Below are positions 1 to 12,237 of a DNA stretch of 64,000 nt, one piece after another. Origin of the DNA: Arabidopsis thaliana. Lineage: Eukaryota; Streptophyta; Magnoliopsida; Brassicales; Brassicaceae. The notes under the pieces are model-generated. The model was not told the origin of the DNA, did not search any database, and worked only from the letters and a program-made list of their open reading frames with translations. Numbering within the stretch: the stretch's first letter is position 1; each line of letters starts with the position of its first letter. Location of the stretch: NCBI RefSeq assembly GCF_000001735.4, contig NC_003071.7:16033443-16097442 (forward strand), written 5' to 3'. Both the position numbers and the translations under genes were made by a program.

Positions 1-324
1 GTATGTAATCCAAAAACTGAAATCCATTATATTAAAACCGGTTCTCAACTGGTCTCTTTGTATCTCATTATCTAAAAAGCTTTATAAAACAATAAGATTT
101 TGGCACAGCCTAATCGCTTTCTCAGGGCACAGAGCCACTCATATTATTACCCTATCTACTAGGTTCCTGCTTTCGTATACTTCTCAAAATGCTCTCTTTG
201 TTCCCCTGCAATCTGAAATTCAATCATTGACATCATAAGAAAATGTTGTAACAGAAGTGATAAGATCATTGAGTTGTTACATACATGTTGGATTCTTACG
301 TCTTGCCATTTCTGATTGTGGTTT
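1..324. other. 3' flank of the AMP deaminase gene
   Basis: This stretch lies downstream of the FAC1 stop codon (FAC1 is on the minus strand) and so contains its 3' UTR and perhaps the edge of the next intergenic space. I see no ORF with a recognisable product, no RNA gene and no repeat in it. Confidence 0.6.
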
Positions 325-3300
325 TTATGGAACAACTTCATCAGAGATAACAGCCTTGCCCAGATAAACCTGTTGCATCTCCTCTTTCCAGATCTGCATC
401 AACTTCATATTTTTAATTTGTTTTCCTACAAAGAGAAATTAACTTGTGTGAAGAATAAATATATTTCATTCCATACCGTGTCACGGAACTCCACCCTTAT
501 GTGTGGCACGTTTGTTTTGTGAATGTCGTTTCCATCAGGTCCTCTTTTGTAGTAATCTTTTCCAATCCAGTGCGACTGGAACATCTCAACAAGTTAGTAT
601 TATTAGTAGATCGGAACAGAGACATCTTGTTCATTCATACTATGGGCCATGTTGATATAACAAGTACCTTCAGGGCGTGTGAGAAACCTGACTGGTACAC
701 TGAGTTACGAGCTATCTCGCACAGGTCACACGCACTCAGCTTCCAAACCTGAAAAATCCAGTTATCATCTTCAGTTAATACATAAATATAACTAAAACCT
801 AGAAGAAAAGGATGTATAGAGAGAAATTTCATTGTTCTTCGTGTTTGCAATTGCAGAAGATCAGTATAAATCATTTAAAGGTAATAACTAATAAGACTTT
901 TAAAAATATAATCAACTTTTCAAGGCCTATGATGTGTGGCAAGACTGCATAATGGAAAGATTATGACTTACTGATGCAGCTATGCTATACTCTTCCACGA
1001 GAGGTTCTTTAGTTAAGTGAATCTGAAGGGGGTCATCAGTAGACAGAGAAACATTGAGACCTCTTAAGAAAAACACAGGAAACGGGTTCCGGTGGTAATC
1101 TAGAAACAAAGAGTTGTTGCTCAGTGGTGACATGGCCAGACCAATCTGTCAAAAGAAATGTCTTCTTAGAACAGAAACAATAATACATATGTAATACATG
1201 CAGGCAGTCTCCACAAACCTGGGCGAGGTAGTACAGATACTGAAGCACAGGAGACTTTCGCAGATTGATTCCATGTGCGATGCTATGGCATGTTAGAAAC
1301 GTAGCAGCCAAGTGGTCAATGTCACCAGCCTGAAATTTGTAGACATGTTAAAATTCCACTGAACTGTAACTGAAAACTGTTTATCTAGCACAAAGGAAGA
1401 AATAACACACCTCTCCAGAATGTGGTCGTAGCGTGATAGTAGTCATGCCCTTTGACTCTCGAAGCTGAAGAAAAATAGTTACTCCATATTACACAGTTTT
1501 GAGAACACCAAGTTAGTTACAGAAGCGACTAAGAGGAATGGTACCTTATTTAACACATAGAGGTTAGCATAACAATAGTAGACATAATACGAAAATGCAG
1601 GATTGAATGCGTTAGTCCATTGAGCTGGAGTGGGCATGTGTTTTGTGGGACGTCTTTCAGGTTTGCTTTCATCATCAACCAAATCAAATCCAACAACCTG
1701 AAATAGCAAACAAGAGACAGCAACCAGTCAAACCAACTCTTTATTGTGTAAAGACATGCGGATTAGAGGTTATTTGAAGATATGAATGCTAACCTGCTTC
1801 AAAAAAACATGGAGCTGAGGATGGGAATCAGGATCTACCGTGGCTTCAAACAGAGGAATGAATATATTGTCCAGGATATTCTGGAACGATGTCACAATAC
1901 CCATGTCCTTGTAAATGTTGTACAAGCGTGGGAGCTAGTGAGCAGACAAACAGAAAACAAGGAAAATATAGCTCAGTTAGCAGTCATGTTACAAACACAC
2001 GGAGACAAAAAAAACACATACACTCATGGAAGGACATGGAGCACACAAGTATCAAAGAGATGGCTAACCTGAATTAACCAGACAACATTCTCACTGTATA
2101 GATCATTGTTCACAATCCAACTAGCGAGTTGGTCCCACTCGCTCATTTTTCTGCCATATATAGATATTCTGTATTCAGCCATCTGCAGTGTTCAACGTAG
2201 ACATCAGGAAAAACAAAACAGAGCAATTATGGATCTGCTTTGGCAAGAAGATTTCTTGACACAGAATTTGAGCAATGCCATGATGTTTTTTGGAACTCAA
2301 GTCAATGCGCATATGTGAGGGAGTGTGAGTTTGATATGGTTACTGAGACTAAAATCCAAGGATTTTACTACTATATCTTTTCCTAATATAACAAATGAGT
2401 TAAAGTTTAATGCAGCTATAAAGCATATGCAACAAGAAATAGCAAGCTTTGCATTTGTAAGGGGGAATAGGAGGAGATCCATTACCAAATCCTAAGTCTC
2501 TATGTATTCCCAGTAAATCATTATATCAAAAGCTTAGTTAGAATGGATTTGATTCTAACAGTGTTCCTCTCTTATAATGTTCGTTCTAAATGCATAAGAC
2601 CACTGCAGTTGATCAAGAATAAAAATAACAAAGATGCATGTGGCGTTTACCTGATATTTACTAGCTTCAAGGTCAGAGAAGACTTGCTTTGTTATCTCAC
2701 CAAGAAATCGACCTTAAACCAAACGAAAATAAATGTCAGGCAACTGAGAGTGCATAACTGATGCATCAAATGAACTAAAAACGGTAATAAGAGTGACTGG
2801 AGTATTCAATTACCTTGGATGAGATTATCCTGTTTAAGGAAAATCTCCCTAAGCCTACTTTGACCACAAGGGTTATACTTTAGGTTGAACTTATCAAAAC
2901 GATGAAAGGTACTTTTGTCTGCATGAACATCCAAAAGGTCGACGTTCAGGTCATATCTGTGCAATGTTCAAACAAAGGGAAAAAGGTTAATTTCTTCGGT
3001 GTCATGGTAAAAATGGTAAAAAATGCAATACAGGCAATCTGCGGTGCGCAACAACTAGGAGGCTCCTAAGAGGGTAATCTAATAGTCTTGCAGCCATCAG
3101 ATTCAGATAGAGTTAAGTTGGGAATTCTAAGAAGTTGGAAATGTAATTACCCAGTCAGATCCAGGCTCTCAAAAACTTCTCTCAAGGTCAAATATGTTCC
3201 ATCTCGGAATATTACAACCTGTATAAAGGAGCAAGAAATTATCATATCTGCATATCAGCAAATTGTATACTATCCTAAAACATATAGTTTGCCATTGTTA

Positions 3301-5351
3301 CCTCATCGGGTTCTTTCCGGAGCTTTGACTTAATAAACCTTAAAAGGTGTTTCTGGTTCATGCAAGCTGAATGATGCACATGAGTGTCGACTTTCCTAAC
3401 GTTATAAAAATCACGATGTGGTGCACTTTTTTGAGCAAGAAATTCTTTATCCGCATTAAGCATCAAATGGAGATTAAATTTCTGAAACAAAAAATAGACA
3501 TACTGTTAACAAGACGAAACTTGCTTATTGACATTCATTCTTCTCTAAATAAAACTCTTGCCTGTTCTAGGAGCACTAGTCGACGGTGGCACAAAGTCCG
3601 GATGTTTCCTGCAGCTATGACTTTGAGTACGTGATGCAAGTCAGTGAAAAACGCTGTGGCATCAGCTACCGGGAAGAGATCTTCTTTTGCTGGGAATTAT
3701 GAAACAGAAGAAGGGTCAGTTATTCGAAAAGCAAAAGAATGCAACCAAATCAACTATTATGAGTAAAGGAAAAAGAAGCATTAGAATTTTAATACTAGGA
3801 CTCTTACCATCTTTATTTGCAAACACGTGGACAACCCCATCTTGCATCTCAAAACAATGCTGTAAAAACAAAGATTGGGAAGTTTAATTCATCAATGCAT
3901 GGTGTTTGATGACATATATAAGGAGTATAGACTCACATCAGATTTTCCCTGAGGATAGTGTGCAAATGGCTCTGTATTAGGCTTTGGAGTACTAGGATCA
4001 GATATGACTTCTTTTTCCCATGGTGCAACTGTTTCTTGGAAGACATACCTCTTCCGCAGTTCAAGACATTCTTGCAGACATTTATAGGCTTCAACTTCAT
4101 CGGACGTTGGCACCTCTAAACAGATCATGAGTAAAATATGAATAAGATATGTGTTGACGTCTTAACCGTTTCAAGCTATAATTCTTAAACTATAATCTAA
4201 GAATTTCAATGGCTCAGCTCCCACACTGAGTAAAGCCTTAACTGACCCTTGCTTCTCTTACTCAAGACTACTTATTTAATTGTCCGTAACTCCACTTAAT
4301 TACTTGCCACTAGCAAAAAACTTTTCAAGTAGTGGGACTTATAAAACAAACATGTCATGATTTGTAACAATAGGAAAAGAGTACTAAGCATACAGGAACC
4401 AGAAGTAAGGCAAGATGACAGAACGAAACAAAAAGTGACCATTCTTACCAAGAGGAACATTAAGACGGACAAAGGTCTCTTGCTCTGGCTCCTTACGAAG
4501 AATGTCAGCAGCAATAGGATCAGGCTGAACTCCATGTAAGTCACCAGACACACTATGGGATCGAATCATACTTGAAGCAGCCATAGATATTTGTTCTTCA
4601 TTAGCATCTGCAGGCTGCAAAAAACATCTTACTTGTAAACCCACCTATTCAATCACAGAACAGGGATTGAAAAAGTAATGATAAATAAAGAAACTCACCA
4701 TCTCATTGTCACCATTAGCTTGCAAGTAGGAAGCATCTAAACCCTCACTATTAGTCAAATTATCATCATCATCTGATTCTTCCACACTCTCAAAAGCACT
4801 AGCACTAGCAACAGGGGATTTCGGAGATATTGGTCTAACAAAGCTTCCAGTTTTCCTGATACTACTAGCTCCATGTACAGAAGCTCTCCCTGAAAAAAAG
4901 CAATCACAAACTATCTATCAGCATCATCAAAGGATTAAAGGATCAATTTTTATAATCCACAATCTAATCTGATCAATTCAGGTTTGGTTCTCATACCTTC
5001 AGATGGCGTATGAAGCCTAGGGAGACCAGGAGGAATTTCATCGACATAAACGTGACCGTTGCTCCGTCCTGTATCACCGCCGCCGCCGCCGCCACCATCG
5101 GTAAAAGGAGTGGCATCTGGAAGAGAAGCAGGACTGCGACCATATTGGTCATTAACCTTCCTTCTAACTTGGCTCCGCCGCCTCACCAAGGTCGGATTTT
5201 GAGGCTCGTCTCCATCAGGGTTCTCTTTACGCTCCTTACCACGCTCAAGGACTAGATTCAGTGCCTTGAAATGCATGAAAAACCCAGAAACAGCAACGAA
5301 GGAAGCTCCGAATAGAGCCGCGAGGGCAAGTTGGTAAATATTGGGTTCCAT
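325..5351 (-). CDS. FAC1: AMP deaminase (EMBRYONIC FACTOR 1)
   Basis: Converts AMP to IMP plus ammonia in purine nucleotide balance; the Arabidopsis enzyme is essential for the zygote-to-embryo transition. I assemble 19 exons: 5351-4997, 4889-4699, 4614-4449, 4115-3937, 3859-3808, 3689-3562, 3481-3302, 3218-3151, 2956-2814, 2712-2651, 2182-2069, 1934-1794, 1697-1545, 1464-1411, 1329-1219, 1145-972, 748-668, 575-477, 393-325. They total 2520 nt, or 839 aa, the known length. Residues 7-27 form one N-terminal membrane anchor, followed by a low-complexity linker with a Gly run. The catalytic domain holds the HVHHSA metal site (His391, His393), His659 and the SLSTDDP motif (Asp736, Asp737), so all zinc and catalytic residues are intact. 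The frame stays open upstream of 5351 but has no upstream ATG, so the start is clear. Intron 6 uses a GC donor (CAG|GC, ending exon 6 at 3562). Confidence 0.97.
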
Positions 5352-6229
5352 GAGTGACACAATCAAAATCTCTGTGTGTGTGCTCAGGTCAGAACTCAGA
5401 AGAGAGAGTAAGACCACGATTTCGTTTTAGTGGCGATGGTGGGAGGTCGAGGTTGAGTTGTTATTTATAGGCCCAACGAGTGAAACCACGCCACTTGCAA
5501 AAAGGCTGGGTCTTTGATAAAAGTTGAAACCTTTATGGCTAAAAACTAAAAGTGCTGATAATTATAGGGGCAGAGTTTTATAGACAAATAATTTCTTCAT
5601 TAGTGTTCAATTATTTCAGACACCAATTTTTGTTTTTATCTGTCCAATTTTTTTATTTTATTTTATGTTTGCTTTTATACGTGAAAGTGAAAACTCTTCA
5701 TATTTTTTAGTTTGTTCAAATAAAAAATCATTTTCATAAATATTGTACAAAATATAAAACGGAAGAAAGTTCTTCATTAAACATTAACACATCAAAATCC
5801 CTAAGAAATAAGGGAATTAAGGTTAACACTATCATTTTAAGAAAACTAGGTGTTGGGCCTTTGGCACTAAATATCAAGAGAACTATGGGTCTAATGTTAG
5901 CTCGAGTCCAGATTACATGGTCTCAGTCTCATGCTTTTCTTTTTTATTTGTGGCCCAAGGAAAAAGTGATTAAGGAAATTACTTATTAGCCAAATGACTT
6001 GAGGAAATTACTTTAACTGAATTTAAAATGGTTACAAGGTACATTTGTTCACGAACTCTATGTTTTCATTTCAACAAAATCACAAATGGTTGTTAACTCC
6101 AAATACACACCAAAAAATATGAAAAGTGAAGTTTTACCACCTATACAGAACACAAATAACTCATTCACATCTCTAATGTCATAAGGAAATCAATACACAA
6201 AAAATAAATAAGAAAAAGAAGAAGAAAAA
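5352..6229. other. Intergenic: FAC1 promoter/5' UTR and AMT2;1 3' region
   Basis: This 0.9 kb separates two genes on the same strand. The side near 5352-5500 is the FAC1 5' UTR and promoter and includes a GGCCCAA element near 5470 of the kind common in housekeeping plant promoters. A second, TTGGGCC, lies near 5853. The rest is AT-rich with no coding signal that I recognise. Confidence 0.6.
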
Positions 6230-8849
6230 TCATAGAACAATGGTGACACCTCTAGCACCATGAACATAAGAAGGATGAGCAGCTTCTTGATCTCTCTCAA
6301 ACTGTTGCACATGCCTTGTAGCATCAAACTTCTCTCCATCTCCCCAAAGAGCATAAGCTTCTTCCCCATGTGCTGCGTCGTCTCCAATCCCGAGCTCTTC
6401 CTCAGCCATTCTCAATGGTATGAACACCCTAATAGCGAGTAGAATGATAGTAGTCGACACCACATTCCAGACGGCAATGAAGGCAGCTCCAGCCAACTGT
6501 TTCAAAAGCTGTTTGCCGCCATTGCCACCGTAGAAAGCTCCTCTGGTCGCTGGGAGAGGAAGTACCAAAACGCAGAGATCAGGGTGTGCAAACAACCCTG
6601 TCATTATTCCACCAAGTAAACCAGCCACGGCGTGTGTGTAAAACACCGCTAATGTATCATCCACCTGTTTATTTCAACCCAATCAAAATATTACAGTTCA
6701 AATCATTCGTTTGTTATTACTAATACCTTAATTCTACAATTGAAACATTTTCGTTTTTCTAATAAGGTAAAACATTTTTTTTTTTTTTTTGTTGGTTATG
6801 AAATTAAAATGGGATTTATGATCTAAATTACCTTTTGAAGGAGAGCGGATTTCTTGTGAATGATCATCATAGAGGCCCATGGAGCTGTTCCTGAGACTAC
6901 TCCAATTATTATAGCTGCCCATGTTTGGATCAAACCTGCAATAGATATCTTATTTGTCAGTATAATAAATTAACAATGCAATATTAATAAGTTTCCACAT
7001 AATTCAACCTTAATCATAAATAAACTTAGAGACTTAGAGTAAACAAAAAACTTGAAAAGAAGATGACTGAAACCTGCTCCGGGAGTGACGCCGGCTAAGC
7101 CAGTAACCATGCCTTGAATTGCTCCGATGACAGAAGGTTTGCCAAAGAAGATGACATCAAGTGTAGTCCATACAAGGAGGCTTGTGGCGGCCGAGAGGTT
7201 GGTGTTTAACACGGCGATAGAGGAGGTTAAGTTGGCCGCGTAAGGAGCACCACCGTTAAAACCGGACCATCCCATCCATAAAAGTCCAGCTCCAGCAAGC
7301 ATTAGAAGAACATTGTTCGGTGGGAATCTCTCTCTGTCAGCCTTAGGCCTTGGTCCTACCTATAATAACATCATGTCAGAAAATCGTATTTCTCAACTAG
7401 CTAGTGTTTGCTTTTTAACTAACCATTTAATTTCATTTTCTTTTGCATGATTTTATATATTTACTATGTGGAATATTATGTCGTCGTCAGTGGAATTGAC
7501 TTGACTTTTACCATTTTGCTTATGTGCGACAAAATGCAGAATACAAGAAAAACAAATTAATTAGTGTATACATATCTATAAGATATAAAATGCAAAAATG
7601 GAATCAACCTCAATTATTTTGTGAATTTACTATTAGGCAAAAATAGATATTTCAGTTGAGTGTGATCAATATTGGAGCGTTACTTTATTCGATTACTCTC
7701 CTCTAACTAAATTATCTAATTTGCTAATACAATATAGATCAAGATCGTGTTGTCAAATCCAAAATTGATTTGATTTAATTAATCTTAGTACTTGGAAATT
7801 AGTAACCTTTTGTTAGTGGACCAAACAATCATAGAACTTACTACTTATCTATAAACTATGGACCTTAAATACGTAATCATACCGAAAGAGAAAGCAAAAC
7901 AAAACTTGGCAATTAAAGACCAGTCTACATCGAATTATTTCTTAAGAATTTTTTTTGAGACTATGTCATCTACCGACTACCGTACATTAATTAATTCCAA
8001 TATTTTCAACAAACAAACATCTTCTTCAATCTTTCATTATATTTCTAGTAATAATACCCAAATATCAAACAATAGCCTGAGAATTTAATAGTTTCCCTAA
8101 CTAAATAAACTAACCTCTAACAAACTAAAGAAACTCTGAACTTGAATATTTTATGTAATAAACGTACCCAGTAAGCAGCGACGAAACCGGCAACACCGGA
8201 GGAGAGATGAATAACATAACCGCCGGAATAATCAATAACTCCCCACTGATACAGAAACCCACCTCCCCATATACTATAAGCTCCAACTGTGTAGCTAAAG
8301 ATCAACCACAATGGCACAAAAGCCATCCATGCTTTAATATTCATCCTCCCCAACACAGATCCCGCCACAAGTATCGTCGTTATCGCCGCGAATGTGAACT
8401 GAAAATACACCAACGTCGCCATCGGAAAATACGGCGCCGCCACATTACTATTTGGGATCTGTAAGAAAAAAATATCAAATCAAATTCTCATTCAGGCATT
8501 TTATCGAACACTTTGTGTGCATAACCAAATTCAAGACCTTTGCTTGTCCCTTAAGGTATCCTTGGTCGAAAGCTGGACCACCTTTGCCCCAAAACGGCAA
8601 AAGCTCTTCTCCAAAAGCCATTTTGTAACAGAGGAGAACCCAACAGAGAAGAACGGCGGCGAAAGCGTAAAGAGCCATAAAAGCTGAATTCACAGCCCAT
8701 TTCTTCTTGACGATGGAGGCATAGAGGATAACAAGACCTGGCATACTCTGTAGACCAACCAGAGTCGCTGCCGTGAGCTGCCACGCGTTGTCTCCTTTGT
8801 TGAGCCATTCAGGAACCTCCGGCAAGCTTGGATCGTAAGCTCCGGCCAT
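6230..8849 (-). CDS. AMT2-1: High-affinity ammonium transporter 2;1
   Basis: A plasma-membrane Amt/Mep/Rh-family channel-like protein that moves ammonium or ammonia. AMT2;1 belongs to the MEP-like clade, distinct from the AMT1 group, and contributes to root-to-shoot ammonium movement. Five exons are 8849-8538, 8458-8168, 7359-7074, 6935-6832 and 6664-6230. They give 1428 nt, or 475 aa, which is full length for the family. The protein has about 11 hydrophobic membrane segments. It starts with a short extracellular N-terminus, has the Gly-rich HLSSGVAGF region, the [10 protein letters not shown] segment and the [13 protein letters not shown] signature, and ends in a charged cytosolic tail with an acidic EEELGIGDD stretch. 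All junctions are GT-AG and keep frame. It is on the same strand as its neighbours, with about 1.9 kb of upstream space for its promoter. Confidence 0.97.
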
Positions 8850-10732
8850 TTTGTTATTCTATCTTTCCCGGAGTTGATGAAATTTTTGTTGGGTTTGTGA
8901 TGTTTATAGTCAATGGTACGAATTTTTTTTGTGTAGGTGTGAAAGCCTTTAATTATAATAATGTGTGTAGAATAGACAAGACACAAGTTGGGTTTGGTGT
9001 TTTGTTTGCACATTTTGATGGAGAAAAGTCTTCGAGGTTTGATAGATATGTTTCTCATTCTTCAATTCTAGTCTTGATATTTCAATGAAGCTTCTTAAAT
9101 TCTTTGTGTAAATTACTAGGAGAAAGAATATAAACATATAAAAACAATATAGGAGACAAATTTGGTATACAAAAAAAAAAAACAAATTGGGATAAGATAT
9201 GGACCTTGGTTTTTATTTATCTTATAAGTCATTGCAAATTTAATATTTTTTGAATGAGTTAAATTTAATATCTTATAAGGAAATCGATCCGTGTATTGCG
9301 AAGACTAATTTGGCAAAAAGATTACCTACTTCAACTGAAGATATTTAGTCTTAAAAATCATTAAAAGTAAATAAAGAGGGACATTAGAGGTACATATAAA
9401 GGGATACAACATTAAACGTTATGTTTACACCCCTTTTTAACCACTAGGATACTTTCACTTCATGCATCTTATTTTTAGCCCCAAAAAACACTTATATAGT
9501 TTCAGAAATTAGTTTAGATTCTGAGGTGGATAAGTTAATTCTCCAGTAGCAAAATAAAACTGATCGTGCGGCCATGTTTGATAATGAAGTCTGAAGAAGT
9601 TGACCAGGTACACACACGCATCGAATGTTTAAGAAGCAAAGATTCCATTTGTTTGTCTAAATATCGAAACAGTATCAGTGTATCCAATCAAACTAACGGA
9701 GATCCTAAGTTTCTTGTTTTTTCTTTTTGGAAAATCAAAATTGATACTTGGTCGAACGTAGTATTTGGCACGTCGAATCAAAATTATACAACAGTCTCAA
9801 CTCTCAACGTTACTATTAACGACGTCATTATCGTATTGACGTATAGGTGCCACCATATTATACAATAAATTATTAGAGATTCAATAAGATTCATGTTCTT
9901 AGAATCGACTGATTGAACGAAAATTTTACCGGGAAAATTTTACACAGTTGAAATAAGTTCCCTATCAAATACTATTAAACATTAATTTTTGGTTTGCAAC
10001 TAATCACATCCTTATACAATAAACATTTCACGAGATAAAATTTTATATAGAATAATGAACTCAAAAGATTTGATGATTTGTGAACTTTTTCTATGTTTTT
10101 TTTTGTATTATGATCTTTAACCTCTTTAATATTTACAAAGAACGAGGTGTGTCTTGTTGTTTAAGTATTAATCTTGTTCACATATAGTAAAAACCTCAAA
10201 AATAATTGGCTTCGGATTTGCATAGTGTAAAATTGTTTCACTATGTCTCTGAAAAGGGAAAAATGAGTGAAGATGGATTTTGGAAATTATTGAAAACACT
10301 ACTATTAACTATAACATGTTTTGGAACTACAAAATTGTCCATGTACTGTTCGGATAAATACGAAACCAAAATTTTTGTACTATTTACGTAAAAGTCTCAT
10401 CTACAAATGAATGAAGCTCACCAGCAGAGATACTCTAATCGATGTAAATTTGTTGTTATATGTATATGTAATTTTCATATAGTATATTGCTATGAGAAGA
10501 CAAAAGATCGAATCATTATGATGTGGCTAGTAATATTTGTTTATATATGTGATGATACAAATTGGCGGTATCAAACAAACTCAAGACCGTTAATATAATC
10601 AAACATTTTTGTTTCCTTTCTAATAATAAAGAAAATACATGATTAATGATAAACAACAACGACACTGAATATTAAGATATCGGTAAGTACCTCAAGATCT
10701 CACTTAGAATTTGTCTCATTCTTAAATATAAT
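8850..10732. other. Intergenic, AMT2;1 promoter and MYB-gene 3' region
   Basis: A 1.9 kb AT-rich stretch. The part next to 8850 should hold the AMT2;1 5' UTR and promoter. Short ORFs such as those at 9566-9868 and 10206-10598 encode nothing that I recognise and have no splice or codon support. No RNA gene or clear transposon was seen. Confidence 0.55.
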
Positions 10733-12237
10733 TCATAGAGTCAGATCCAGAGTACTCTCCTGACCAATCTTAACCGTCCGATCCTCTTCATCTTTCATCA
10801 GTCGGCTCTTTTTCCACGAAGACGACCCTGGACATAGCGACAAGGACAACGTTTGATCCGTTGTTGTTGCTGCTGTTTCTGTCTCTTCCAAAATTGTCTT
10901 CTCCGGTTGTCTTAGCTTAAGAGATAGATCAAGATCAATGCTCCTACTTGCGTCTCTTTTGCCATTTGTCTTGCTACAATAAGAATGATTAGTGTTCTCC
11001 TCAACACCGTTATGGAACTTTTGAAAAGTTCTTGAGTGTCCTTGAATGCTGTTGAATGTGACTGAATTGGTCCGTTCGTGATGATCGTGTCGTAGTTTCG
11101 GAAAGTGATTAGAAATTGAAGAAGAGTAGATGTTTTGGAAAGACTTGTTGTTAGTCCAATAATCACTACCACGGATGTTATTGCTAACCGACGCGTTGCG
11201 GATTAAACCGGGCCTAATTTGGTCTATCAAACTCCTTTCTGTTCCTTGAGAGCTAGAGTTCCACAAAGAAGCATTTGAAATTTTACTTCCATATCTACCA
11301 AAAACAAAAGAAGACAATTAATTTAGTTTCCGAATAAATATAATTAAAACGGAATATCATTCAAATTAAGGAACACATAAAATCTAAAATTTTCAAAAAA
11401 AAAAGTTATATCAACCTGAATGGAGAATCATGGTTATGATTATAGCCTCGGAACATCGGTAGCTGACTTAGTTTATAAATATTTCGATCTGTGGAAGTCT
11501 CGAAGAGATGTTTGTGACCAGCTATAGCTGCCAACAATTCAAACCCCACTTTATTGGCCTATACATGTATAACTTGATAACTAACTAATGAACACAAATA
11601 GAAAGAATCAATACCTTGACCTTGATCATCTATCTTCTTGCTTCTGTACATCTAAAATTTTCCAATACACAATTTAGTGATTTCTTTTTTTTTCTAATTT
11701 CAGAGATTATTTGAAACGAAATCGAAAATACAACACATATATAGGTACGTTTTAGATGTATGTAGATCAAATACCTGTAGATGGCTCTTGACATGAGCAA
11801 TACTAAGCCCTTTGATGTTCATCATCTGACGAACCAACTTTGGAGTTGCTCCTATACATAACCAAACATACACATTAAAAAAAAGAAAATCACATGAGGT
11901 TTTGACCAAATAGTTAACCTAAGAATAACTAAGAAATTGCTTATGCTTTTATATATATGTGGAGGAGGTGATGAAAGATGAAGTTAGTAGCTATGGACGT
12001 ACTTTCTTGACCTCCAAGCCTCTCAACGGCGCGGACAAAGCGAAGATGAAGATCAGGAGTCCACCGGAGTCGAGGGACTTTAGATCTCACATAAGGCCTA
12101 ACCTTAGTCTTCTTGTCGCTCTCTTCCACTGTACTATTGCTTGAAACCTTACTCTCTTCACCTTCTTCTTCTTCTTCCTCTTCCTCCTCCTCTTCTTCTC
12201 TGTTAGTCTTCCCGCCTCCCTCCATACTTGGAATCAT
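10733..12237 (-). CDS. GARP/G2-like MYB-type transcription factor with EAR repression motifs
   Basis: A nuclear DNA-binding protein of the plant GARP (G2-like, SHAQKY-variant MYB) class; in Arabidopsis this position is At2g38300. Five exons (12237-12003, 11851-11775, 11651-11615, 11527-11416, 11294-10733) total 1023 nt, or 340 aa. An acidic run of Glu occurs near residues 14-28. It is followed by the single MYB-like domain, about residues 55-112: RLRWTPDLHLRF, LGGQERATPKLV, then GLSIAHVKSHLQMYR. The C-terminal third carries three leucine-rich EAR-type repression motifs (LDLSL, LSLSL and a terminal LDLTL), which suggests a transcriptional repressor. Target genes are not evident from sequence. 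The ATG at 12237 is in frame with a second Met four codons on; either could be used. Confidence 0.93.

Noticed and set aside
1960-2040. Possible tRNA because of TAGCTCAGTTAGCAG
   Set aside because: It lies inside a FAC1 intron, and I could find neither an acceptor stem nor a T-arm GTTCGA at the right distance.
5352-5417. N-terminal extension of FAC1 by 22 codons
   Set aside because: The extension starts with GTG, not ATG; the ATG at 5351 gives the known 839-aa protein.
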